DNA of 64,000 bases from NCBI GenBank assembly GCA_037903475.1, contig JBAJFG010000039.1, positions 124,001-188,000 of the forward strand. The letters are read 5' to 3'. Shown in pieces: positions 1 to 12,200 of this stretch. This stretch comes from Ancylostoma caninum. Taxonomy: Eukaryota; Nematoda; Chromadorea; Rhabditida; Ancylostomatidae. The first letter of the stretch is position 1. Each line of letters opens with the position of its first letter. The translations under genes were made by a program, and so were the position numbers. Below the pieces are notes generated by a model, which was not told the DNA's origin, did no database searches, and worked only from the letters and a program-made list of their open reading frames with translations.

Positions 1-9
1 GCTATACAA

Positions 10-181
10 GGAACTCCAAACGGCCGTGTGCAAGGGGCGGGACCGCGACGCAGCTCTCTTGGGCGGAGACACAGGGGCTCTGCCTGCAGGCTCTGGTTGT
101 CTGCTTCAGGCGGAAGCAGAAAACTCGAGTGCCATGCTGCGCTGCGGTCCCGCCCTTTGCACCCGGCCGTTTGGAGTTCTC
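10..181. repeat. Foldback (MITE-like) element with about 45-bp inverted arms
   Basis: The left arm at about 10-55 and the right arm at about 136-181 are near-perfect reverse complements. Both contain the blocks GGAACTCCAAACGGCCG and GGGCGGGACCGC, with only a few mismatches. The central 80 bases are unrelated to the arms. This size and shape fit a non-autonomous foldback DNA element. No transposase is visible, and I could not identify a convincing target-site duplication. The overlapping short open frames are by-products of the GC-rich arms. Confidence 0.75.
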
Positions 182-3100
182 AGTACACTTACAAGCTGTG
201 CACTAAACGGCAAGCACCTCGTCGAGTTTCGCTTTTTTTTGTTTTCTTCTCTCTTTAGCACCTCTTTGAGTCCTGTAAGGCAAAATTTGACGGAATTAAG
301 AACGAAAAACTAACTTCCTCTATTAGTATGGAGTGATCCTTTCGCGAAATCGTGCACGAATGAACCTTGACTAACAAAAGAATGTCGGTAAGGTGTTTGA
401 GGTGTGGACATCACCTTGATGGACGATGTTCCCCAGGTTTTTTCATAAAAACCGAACGACGGAGACAACATCGACGGACAAGAACTATGATTTGCCTGAT
501 AAAAAGTGTCCTCCACGAGCTTTTTCTGAACTTAATAAGCTCTTCAAACATCTTGTTTTGGAAGAAGTGAATGATTGCAGACGGAACTGAAGTCATTCGC
601 TTGAAAAAATGGCTGCTAGAGAAGTCTGTCATACCTCATAATTCCTTAGCGGGTAGTTTAAAACATGTTTTTCAGTTGTAGCGGTATCAAACGAATAATC
701 AAATGAAACAGCAACTATAGGCATTCAAAAGTGCGATGATATGCACTATCGTTATGGCTTGATATGGTTCCACACTGTCGAAATTTCACGTAGCATTTAG
801 AAAAAGTGTTGGCTGTTGATTTTCTCAGCTGACAGCTAAGTGGTGCTCAATGGGTGGTTTATGAATCGTCTTATGGATCACTCATTAAAGATTATTAAGA
901 ATCTTTGCGTATTTTTAAAACTTACTAGAGCACATAAATTGAAAAGTCGGCGACAGTGGGTACACCGTAGATGTAATTTCGTGCTGGGACGCACTCGCAG
1001 CCCATTCTTGGCGTTGAGGATTTCAGAGGCAGAACGGGTTTGGATTTGAAGCATATCTATGTACATACACATTTTTTTCTCACTTTTACAGATGTATGTC
1101 AGAGGTAGATTAGTTCCTAGTGTTTTTTTTTCAGAATAGCTCTTTCCAGTATTTCATCGTTTGTGTAAAACTTCTGCCAGGAAGCAAGTTCGTAACTAAT
1201 CTTCCTAGATTCTTCAAAACTAATAGATTTCTAAGTCTGGCGCTTTCAAATCCTTGCACTTTCCGTGAATTTCCGGATGGGTTTTATTGGAACGCACTTC
1301 ATGCCGTATTAATTGCTTCGAGATTTATTTGTTTACTTGCACTAGTCTCCTCTAATTCCTTCGCAAGATTTGCAATGACACTTCATTCTGGACTTTGGAA
1401 AGGCTACAGTCTATGGAGCAAAGCTCGAAAAATTTTCTTAACATCTGGAAAAAATCTGCTTTTACGAGCATTCCGCGCTCAGTTTTGTCCTATTCAAATT
1501 GCCTCATAATTTTATTTCACTGGAATTTCGGCACCATCTGTGCGTATAACAACTGTTGAACGCATCAATCGTATGCGCTTCTTTTCAGGACCCAAGCTTG
1601 GATTGGCAAAATCGCGCACGATCTAGCGATTTATGATCTCGGTGCGCCAAAAAATTCAAGCGGTTTTTCTCCTTACAATCCTTTATGAACCAAAGAGCGC
1701 CTCGTTCTTTCTTCTATTTGGAGTGGATGGGAGCGGTCTTTAGGGTGCGATTAGCATTTTTTCCGCTTGAATCCCATCGTGATTCACTCCTCTCGTCTCC
1801 GTATTCGTTCGTCCATATTTCTGCGTTCGACTGTTGTACCGTGGATAGTTGTACTCTTCCTACAGATCACACTGGCTAGACGGAGTAGGCGGTTTCATCA
1901 CAAAAGTTAGCGATGTTCGCATCATCGCTGAAATATATGCTCGATTTGCTGGCAGGTTGTGCCCTATTTTTTTCTTACCGTTTCTTTAGCTTTTTTTGTT
2001 GTCGCAAACAATTCTGTTTTTTCTCTCGGGAACAGTTCCTGTTACTCAATTTTGAGCTCTCTTTTCCGGTTCGAGTACTTTCTACTCTGCCAAATAAGAT
2101 CAGTATCCGTTTCGCAGGAGCGTTCTACTATTTTTTATAAATTTTCGCAGCTGTCACACTTTTTAAAGCAGTTTTCTTCCCTTATTCGACTTTAGCGCAC
2201 TTAATTGGCGCAAAGTTCGTTTCTTCTCACTATCACTGCGCTCCATATGTAGACGTGACTGTCTTTAAATGTCAGCTGCACTATGGCTTCGGTTGTTAAT
2301 GGGAGGTTTGCGATGTCGTAATCCTAAAAATACGTGCCTTGTAAATGTGCTAATCAAAAGAATCGCTGCTGCAAGTGGTTATCTTATCAGAATCGCGTCA
2401 TTTTTGCCTGACCACTATTCTTTAGTTCTATAAATGCATGTATATAGACGGATAGCAAAGCGAAAATTTTTTTGACTGCAACTCCGACGAAAACCTGCAT
2501 ATGTGGGAGTTCAAAAAATCCATGGGAGTGGGTGTTGTTTCTCATACGTTTGAATGCGCGCTCCCTAACGTTTGCGGGTCCTATCACGGGAATGTTTTGC
2601 CTCTGTGTGAGTGGACGAGCCTCCGTATGCTGGCGCTTCGTTTAGCCTGAAGGCCGCATCAACACGGTATGGTCACGAATCTCGCTGCAATACCTCCACA
2701 AAGAGGTGACGATCCTCTTTTTTCTGCTCTCTGTTATGATTAACTAGTAACTATTCATAAGGAACACGACTCGTCTCAGAACTGAAAACTTCTGTGAATG
2801 TTGCCTTCAAATGGCTAACTACTACAGATGCAAAGGCCTGTTATAATTGCGGAATGTGTAGGTGTTACGAATCAGGTTTATCACCTTTTCCGCTAGTGCA
2901 GCATCCGAAAGTTACGGTTTATCAACGGTGCCAGGTTTTTTTTAAGTTCGGAAACGCATTTTTTCGGATTTTTTTTGTGAATCTGTTGGAACCAGCAACC
3001 GACGGTAATTGAGCAAAAAGTTCTTGATGAGAAAGTTTTCATACACATGGGATAAAGTTCTCATTCATAAACGGGTCATCCTAACACGTACTGTCATTTG

Positions 3101-3263
3101 GCCTTCACGTTAAATAAGGGCTATCAGCAGTGGGACAAATGGTTGTCAGCAGTAGCAGTTCAGTAGCTTATCAGCTCTGCACTGGTTTTCCTTTCATTGT
3201 TTTAGTATTTGACTGCTTTCGTTTATCATTACTACATTTTCAATTGTCTCTTTCTACCTTCAG
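182..3263. other. Upstream region without a provable gene
   Basis: Three kilobases of AT-rich, T-tract-rich sequence lie before the first formin exon I can support. It may hold the promoter, the 5' UTR and one or more small first exons, because the exon at 3264 begins in codon phase 1 and so must be joined to something upstream. Open frames here, for example 1120-1509, have no domain I recognise and a composition like intronic T-runs. I cannot name a start codon or promoter. Confidence 0.5.
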
Positions 3264-6200
3264 AATCAGCGCTGGTCTCGTCATCAGTGTGCGTGGTCAA
3301 AGGCGAGGAAGCGCACAGTCCATCGAAAGCACTGAGTGAAGGCAAAGCGAGAAATGCCGAGAACCAACCTAGCGAGGAGGACGTCGAGGTTTCTTCTGTC
3401 TTCTATTCACACCTTGTTATACATGCACGATTGCCCGCACGTCGTTAACGCTGTGTTGCTAGTCGCACCTTGTTGGATGTGGTTGCTTGGATCATTGAGC
3501 ATTGAATCGGGTTGTGACGTTGATTGGGGTGAAGGATGAATAGATTGAAGCTTCAGCCATGCTAGGCTAAGGGAATAGTGTAGATATTTTTGGCTGTAGT
3601 CATTTCTTACTGCTTATAGGGGCAGAAGCAGGGTTATACTTGAAGCGTAGTAGCATTCTTCACCATATGGAACGTCACGCAAACCTGTAGAAACCCGGCC
3701 TACTCCTCTCACCATTAAATTCAAACTGCATTAGTAAATGACTTACTGCAGTTGTCAGCTTGAAGAAAATATCGAAAATCAAATGTCAATTCATTTAACT
3801 TTTTTTATGGGCGTGGAATCCACATCCAGTGTATTTTGTCCAGCCAGTAGCACGCTCGGTTCACTTTTTCTGAGAGACTAGCGTTTCCCTACGGAACGTA
3901 AGAAATTTGCATCGTAATCCACGGCGAAACCCTGAATGGTGGCAGTTTTAGCTGTGCAGAGTCGTTAAAGTGCTATGGTGATAGAGTTATTCCTTAATGG
4001 TGCATCTTGCCAGTGAGTGTTTAAAGTGGTTTGGTTTCTGAGAGAAGCTGGTTCATGGGCTAATGCCGCTTGGCCGGTCGCTTTCTTTAGGGAAAAGATC
4101 CTATCTTTTGATACATGTCTAGTGTTGCTGTTGTGTTGTAGTGCAGTAGTAGATCTAGAACTGTTCAGCGCTGTGGAAATTTTACAGGAATTCCTGGGAT
4201 CGTTTCCCATAACGCAATTGTTTTGAAATTTGTGAGCTGCACGTAATTTTATCAGAATTTGATGAGCTGTCCCTGTCGCAGTGGTGCTTTTTTGGTTTCT
4301 TCTATATTTTTCCGGGGCTACCCGTGCTTTTCCCTGTACAATACACTCCTACACCACTTCTGGATTTTTTTTAAATATAAGATACATTATTTAAATATCC
4401 AGCATTAGGATATGTTGAGAAGGTGACTGTTAAAAAGTTGAATGCTCAGCAAATTATTTTTTTTTCAGACTGTGAACAGCATTGCCAGCAGTGGTGTCAT
4501 ATATCAGACGGCCAATGATGAAGAGGACTGCCGGTCATTCAGAAGCGTCCAATCGGAGCTAATGGACTCGAGGACGCCAGCATCTCCTTGCGAGGCATTG
4601 CAGCCGAAGCAAACTGTGATAGATCATCATCACCCTTACAGTAATAAGGATGCGCCGGCATTGTCAGGCAAACGACGAACCTCTCGAGATCCTGTCAAAA
4701 TAGTGCCAGAAATTGTGTCTGAGGTTTGTTCTTTCTGTTATATAATGACTATGACGTGGTTTTTATTATCGTTTGGTGTTTCATGGCTATAGATATTTCG
4801 CCGAAATGTAGTTTAAATATCCTTCAGTCTAATTCTGAGGCGAGGCAATTTATTACCGACGAATATTGGGGCACCGGGGGGGGGGCAAGGAAGCTACACT
4901 TCCCGGTCTATTTAAGCCCCGGAACCGGTTAGTGTAAAAATTTAGGTGCTTAAGATTGTTGTGCTTTCATCTCCTTAGCTTTTATGCATCAATGTTTTCA
5001 TCAATCTTAGGAAAACTGTGCGTTCATTGGTCATTGGTAGCACCACCCTACTCATATGGGACGGGGGGAAGTTGGGAAAACGTCTGTCACATACGCCATA
5101 GTGCTGGCATCTAAGCGAGCCTCTTCTCAACCAGTTTCTTTGCATTGAATTATGTGGTTTTTAATGGTCTAATGACCATCGATCATTTAACTAATCCCTT
5201 TGCATGAAATTGCTTTCTTATAGTGCAATGATCAGCGATCGCTTCGTGATGTGGTGTCATCGTTCGCCGATCCGAACACCAGCGAAGATCAGCGAGCACT
5301 GGATCTTAGCGTTATTAACAAAGCGATCGGCAACAATACTGGATTTCTTTCACGAATTTGCATGAGGAATGATTTGATGTGTAAGGATTTCATCTCCAGA
5401 AAATATCATTTTGTCGCATAACGACTGTGATAATTCATTACACAACGAGAACAACTTGAAATCACTGAAATTTTGAAAAAAAAAAACGAAAAAAAGTCAA
5501 GATTTGAGGACAAAGATTTGAGTTTGAGGGAGTAGAGGTGTCTGTTGCAGCTCTGGGCGTACTCAAAGGTGTGGCACTGGTGTCTGGAACGAAGCATCCA
5601 GCGTTAAGCCGAGAACTTCGGCGGCTTGTTGAGAGCGAGACTAAGGATCTTGTCATTCAAGGTTGGTTTTTTTTAGTAAAGAGAAAAGCTTCATTAATAT
5701 TTATAAGGTTTATTAGAAAGAATTATTGCTTAAAAAACTGGCAATGAATTGTCCTTTGAAGCGGAAAGGATATGAACTGTCATGGCCACATTTGTTAATT
5801 TTTATTAGTAGATATCCTGATTCAACAGTCTTCCTTGCTGCTGCTTCTCTGAACTCTGTTAACACCATGTTTTTCTCCATTTTTAACTTCTGTGATTGCT
5901 GATCTGCATTGGTGTCATGTGTCGACGAATTCCTCATGCTCTATATCTCTGCCGGTGCTTTTTCCATTTTTTATCATTGTAATACTGCGAGGAATTTTGT
6001 TCTTCTAATGGCCATTACTCGCACAAGTGTTGTTTTTCTTTCTTGTGGTTTGATCGCTGAAGGAGTACCGTGTACCTTTGAGTGGAACCCATCTGTCTAT
6101 AAGTTTTCATTTAGAAGAACCGCTTACCACTTGAACTTTTCTTAGAAACCACTTGAACTTTTCCACCTCTTTTGCCATGTTTTAACGTCTGATATTAATT

Positions 6201-9200
6201 GCTCATTTTTGAACCCTACAGAATACATTCGGTTCCTGGTAAAGAAAAACGACACTGGAACAGAATTATTTTGCGAGCAATCACTCTATGAAATGAAATC
6301 TCAAACTGACTGTGGTAGTATAAGGAAAGCTACTCTTTTCATATGATCCAAACTTGCTTTGAATTTCTAGAATATTCGAATGTTATTATCAAATATTCAT
6401 AGGTGTGTTATTATCAAATATTCGTTGGTGTTCGATCATCTAATCCTTTTCAAAGGCAGACCCGTTCGTGTCTGAATTTCTCTTGGTGGAATTGATAATC
6501 AGATTTAAAATTCGATTAGAATAGCGGTTTCGGTCGCTGTGGTCATATCGACAGTAAATCTGGTACGTTTTCATTATGACCGACGACAGCGGTTACCACG
6601 CCGACGACGTACCCCACTCAATCGATATGTACCAAAGTCATTGTCGCCGCGACGGCAGCGACCGAAACCGCCATACTTCTGGAGGAGTGTAGCAATACCG
6701 TAAGACATTTTTTTCATAGTCTCCCAAAGCTTTTCTACGTGCTTGTGGAGATCGGTGGTGTGCTCTGTTAATATGACAACATGAGCATAGCAAGCATTCT
6801 AGGAATTCCTAGTGGCTTTCGCTCTCATTTGAGCTCAGCTTTGTTGAAGATGCGAATATTTGTATTCCTGAGTGTCTGGTGTTTTTTATTCGTGTATTGC
6901 AGAGCCTCCGAAAGAAACGCTTGATCGTCGTTCTGCAGTAGACTTGCTATTCGATTGGTTTGCTAATTCTGATGATGTGAATGAACAGTTTAGAAAGGTA
7001 AAGAATGTTATTCAACTCTTTAATTTCATGGCAGTCATGTACGCGCATAAGGAGCAGTTTGATGATACCTATTTAAAATTCTTGAAGTGGTAATGAAATT
7101 TGGCAGTTATGTTGAGAATTACTTATTTGGAAGTATTTGCATCACCGTTTTTCTTTCTTCAGTACCAGTTTCTACATATGCTAGCCGAAAGTCCTAATAT
7201 GACATCGGCGAAATGGGATCGCTTGATGGACACCATCTCAAGAATTCTGGAAGTTGAAGCTGTAGTTATGAGGAGAGGAAGGTCAGACGCAAAAAAGGGT
7301 ATGTTTTCTTACATCTAGCGTGGTCGTTTTTTATCTGCTTCCACCCCCCTCCCCCCCCCTCGCCGTCTTAGTGTTGCGTTCTCTTTGTTCCAAATAAATT
7401 AATGAGTTGTTTATTGTCAGAAACTACCACAGGACGTCGTCCTTACTCCGACATCTTGAATATATGCGCAGAAGACGGTAGTTCACCTCGTATTTGTGGA
7501 AATCAAGCCAATTCTGCATCAACGAGCCCTGCTCCTTCGGATCCTGATCAGGAAGAGGTACTTGTGATGAATTGAATTCGGAAATTAGATAATCATCATT
7601 GAAGAGCAACTTCTGATTACTTAACCGCTAGACCACTGGATTCCATTAATTGTACCATGCGACTTAAGCAAATTTATAGAGATTTTTCTGAGTTTCTCGA
7701 AAAATTCTCTTTCAGAAGAACAATTCGAACGTCTCGAGGAAGAATTCATTAGAATCTGACAATCTCTACTTGAAAACGAACGCTCCAATGCCAAAAATTA
7801 AGACAAGACCGCGGTGAGTTTTTGTCTTCATTGGTGTTTTGGCTCTCTTTCACATGTTTCGCATGTGCGTGAGTAATGCGATATGTTTTCTTTTTTTTCC
7901 ATCTGCTGCTAGCGAAACCTGTCAATGTTGTCATTTCTAGTTCTGGTATTTCGTCATAATAGAGAGCTCATTTACTGGAACATTTTTTTTTGAATTTTTG
8001 ACCTTGCGCTTCTAAATTCTTCCGATGTGAGGCGGTTCTAGTGGTAAAACTTGCGGTTTATGGTGTATGTTGGTGCCACTAAGTGCTCAACCTTTCTAAT
8101 GTATTGCTAGTGTGCATCCAGCTGTGTTTTACGGCATACCGTCACGTTCGCATAGCGTTCGTTCGGTGTCACCCTAAAAAGTGTCGTGAAGTTGTTTTTC
8201 CTAGATCGGCCTCAGCCAGCTGCTCCTTTCAGTTTTTCATTATGTCCGATCGTATCTTCTTAGAAGAGGAGTTTCGGCAGCGGAAACGCCATATTCGTTC
8301 TGAATGAGGGATTTGGAGACAGCGCATTAGAGGCAGACGTGTGTGGTTTGGAACAGTCGTCGTATTCGTTCTGAATCAGGGATTTGGAGACAAGGCATTA
8401 GGAACAGTCGTGTGTGGTTGTTGATGCGCATGACGATTTTCTTGCATATCACTGGGGTAAAATGTAGCATGATTTTGATGGAATTTGCGTTTGAATCATT
8501 GAGTTTATAGATACGATCATGCCTCTCCAAGTTTTTTTTAAACACCTTTCATTGAGTTTCAGAATCTAGGAGTTCTAGGCATTTGTTTGTTTTTTTTTGA
8601 GAAGTTAATGTACCACATAGCTTCTGAATCTCAGATTGGAAGGGGAAAATATTAATTTGAATTAGTGATTATGAGCGCACAGAAGGCTCTACCTCATTTC
8701 TTCAAAGTTTTAGATCCGTCTCGCGTAATCGTGCAACCCGTCTGGCGCTGATACCACCGAATGAACGAAAATGTCAGCAGCAAAATGATTTTGAACATAT
8801 CGAGAGTGGTTGGTGACGTTCTTTGATTTCTTGTGGATTCCCGGAAAAGAATTTAGCTCCCCTATCTCTGGATGAATACTGTTTTAAGGATCCTTGACCG
8901 ATGCTATCCATGGCGATGGTGTTACTTTGTCGCAAGTGAGCCCTTCTTCGCCTATCCCTCCACCTCCTACACCTCCTGTCCAAGGGAAGAAAAGCCAGTC
9001 ATTCTCTGTCTCCTTTATTGCTGCCATCTCTCCTGCCAGATCTCGGCAGCCCACAGGTAATTATTTTCTCGTCAGTTTTTAAGTGTGATTTTTGTAAAAA
9101 TGTAATCTTTTTGTGGTATAATGAATTCAGGTGTTAGTTAGCCGTAATTACTGAGATACTTGTAAATGAGATGTGGTGAAACTGTGTGAAAGTTTATGCC

Positions 9201-12200
9201 ATGATGCTCAAATTTGTAGACGTATGCTTTTAGTGTCAACTACCGGTGCACCTCCTCCACCTGCTCCGCCTCCTCCTCCTTCCGATCTTCTCCCGAAATG
9301 TTAGTTCTCTTCGTTTTTATGTTTTGTAGAGGGTTCAAGAGTAATTACATTTAGCTTCGTCAGTTTCTGCCTGTCATTTATCCGCCGAAGCAGTCCCTAG
9401 CATTAGTGCACCTCCTGCGCCACCTCCACCCCCAACGGGATTGCTTGGGAATTCCTCAAGTTTTGGTTAGTTGCTGCCGACTTAACGCAACTTAAAGAAA
9501 GCTGTGTAGTTTATCATCAGACTGTTCAGAAATAGTACATTTTGCAGCGTTCTATGATGGCGAATCGCATCAAGCAACCTCTACTGTGCTATCTACAAGG
9601 TTGTTATCCTGTCTACCTTTCTGATTTGACTTTGTTTCCACCTAGTAACTATTTTATGAGTGTTCACTCCTTGGATTCTTTTCATTTAGTTCCTCGGGAG
9701 CTGCTGCATGCGAGCCCTCACCTTGTACAAGTTTGACGGGTATGTTTTGGAAAAATTTTCACCTTAATTTGATCGATTAGAAGAGATGTTTCGCGTAGAT
9801 CGGGAGAAATCATTCTCTTCTATAACCTTTTTCTTTATTCACCATGTCGAAATTATTGGAATCACCACCTATATATCTGACATTTTCACTGATTTCTATC
9901 TTAGAATCTTTCCGTTCTAGATCCTTCCGAGCAATACTCAGCTGCAGCCTCAGCGCCACCACCTCCAGCTCCTCCACCACCTCCGCCACCACCACCTCCT
10001 CCTCCTGGGTTGCTCAGTAAGAGTAATTGTTATAATTGGTATTTTGCAATCGCTTATGTTGTGCCTGCTTAGAGTTACAAACTGGTGGTGGCCCTCCTCC
10101 GCCTCCACCTCCACCACCTCCACCTGGGATCTTCTCAAGGTCTAATTCATCAGGGCCGGCTATATCGCCATCATGTGAGTATTTATGTTCCTTTGTTGCT
10201 ATTGTTGGAAGAATTACGATGGCTTAGGTACTGCACGTAGCGATGAGGTTTATCCGAAAAAGAAGAAGACTTACACGTTACTTTGGCAGGCCGTTAGTCA
10301 GCATGCAATTACAAGTGAGTTTAGTTGTGGTTTCTTTATTCTTTTCTCCTGTGACTTCATTTATTTGGTAGAGAATCCTCCTTTTTTTCATTGTCAGTGG
10401 TATGGAATGAGGGCTGTTGTCGTCGATCGAAAGGCTGTGCGAGAATGTTAGATAACTAGCCTCGATCTTAATGAAAATTAAATATACACCCTTGAATTCG
10501 TATTGAATGTTGCTCTAGAATATCACTATGCTGACGAATCGATGTGCAGTTCTGTCAAAGCACTAAAACCTATCAATGTAATGGTTTTGGGATGCCCAGT
10601 AGTCGTGTAGTAGTAGTTTAGCAAGTATCTCTTCCCAGACCTTTTTTATTTGCAGACGTGCACACTGTCTGGAATGAATACTCGCGACCGGAATTTAGAG
10701 TGGAAGAAAGGGATCAAGTGCGTTTATTTTCAAAATTTCATGTTTGTAGTAATCCCAATAACTCCTTCAAAAGTGTCACATTTGAGGTGCAAATGCTGTT
10801 TGAGAGAGCGGAGCCCACTACCCTTTCTCGCTTTTCCACTGAGAGAAGAAGCTTACGCGAAAGATCTAAGTCGGAGCAAACATTTGAGTTACCGCAGCAG
10901 AAGGCACTGAATCTTGAGATTGTACTCGCTAAGTAAGTTTTTTTTTTTCGAGTTTTCTTATTTGTTAGATGTTTACCAGCCAGCTGGTACTGTTCAGGCT
11001 TCGACCTCTCACAGTTATGGACCTCATTAATCGGCTTGAGTCAATTAATATGGATGGTATTTCAATAGATTTGTTGGGATCCCTTGTGAAGTACTTCCCC
11101 ACAGATGAAGAGGTGAAGGTGTTAATGAGCAAATTTACCTCTTCTGGACTATATGTTTGCTATATTTCAGATGCTTATGTACAAAAATGCTCCACGTGAA
11201 GTCGTTAAACGTAGCTGTGATGTACTGTGTTGGGAGGCTGCCCGTCGACCAACTCTTAAAATAAGAGCGGAGCTTGCTATCGCAAGGGAGCAGATTCTAT
11301 CTGATGTGAGTTACGTCCTCTTTCATATGGATATGTGTCCTTTCACTCATGGAGATCACTTCATTGTACAAAATTATTTCATTGAACTTGAAAAAATCCT
11401 GAATTACCCTCCTTCTAATTCATTTTTGTGGTTTCTTCTTGAATTTTTGCTTCAGTTGTTCAGCTTTCTAATTAACTTTCAAATCAATCTATTTATTAGG
11501 ACCCTACCGACTCTCCTTTGGTGAAGGTTTCAGTGTCTTCTCTCTCTCTCTCCCTCTCTCTCTCCCTCTCTCTCCCTCTCTCTCTCCCTCTGTCTCTCCT
11601 CCTTTTCTCTCTCTGTAATAAAATTAATGCCAATTATGAGTTGTTCTAACGTTTGGGTTCTACTCGTTCAGCTACATATTGTTATCCTGAAATCATTGGA
11701 AAAAGACAAGTACCCAGGCTGGCGACAATCCTTTTTTTCTATTTCCCAGAATTGCAGTTTGCGCGCCACGCTGAGTCAACGAAACGAATTCGGGCAGCAT
11801 GTGATTCTTTGCGTTCACCTATACTTGTACACCTCTTGCATAAGTGCCTTCAATATGGAAATTACATTAATCAGGTATAATTTGTATAGTTTTATTCATA
11901 TATAAGCAAAAAAGGCTACTGGATGTAGGCGAGTCTGATTTAGGGAACAGCACTGTCTAAAGCTGTCGGTTTCAAATTGTCCTCATTGCCTGCTATACTT
12001 GGTGCCAAGGGGAAGGTGAATTGATTATTTTCCTTCATTTTCCCCACATATTGATATTAACATTTTATTTACTTGTGGGTTTACAGCAGAAAAATGTTTC
12101 AAAACTTCGTCTGGTCGACTTGTTAGCTCAATTTGTGGAATTTGACACAATCGCTCTGGAAAACGTGATCTCTTCCTTGCAATCGGCCAGGTTTGTTTTT

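Larger units (their letters stand above)
3264..8808 (+). other. Formin exon block 1: N-terminal FH3-like region
   Basis: Exons: 3264-3388, 4469-4723, 5224-5380, 5551-5661, 6222-6314, 6903-6997, 7163-7298, 7421-7557, 7716-7813, 8714-8808. Every junction agrees in phase, which is why I chose the GTAAGG donor at 5381 over the GT two bases earlier. The first two exons encode a low-complexity acidic/serine leader. From 5224 the protein is helical and leucine-rich, with RDVVSSFADP, LGVLKGVALV, DLLFDWFANSDD and YQFLHMLAESP in order. This resembles the armadillo-like FH3/DID region that autoinhibits many formins. The 7421-8808 exons are a polar linker. Assignment as FH3 is inference from position and helical pattern; no diagnostic motif is visible. 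Confidence 0.7.

Noticed and set aside
1120..1509. 129-codon plus-strand frame upstream of the formin
   Set aside because: It starts in a poly-T/AG run like an intron end, is hydrophobic and phenylalanine-rich as expected from T-rich DNA, and does not join the first formin exon by any clear donor.
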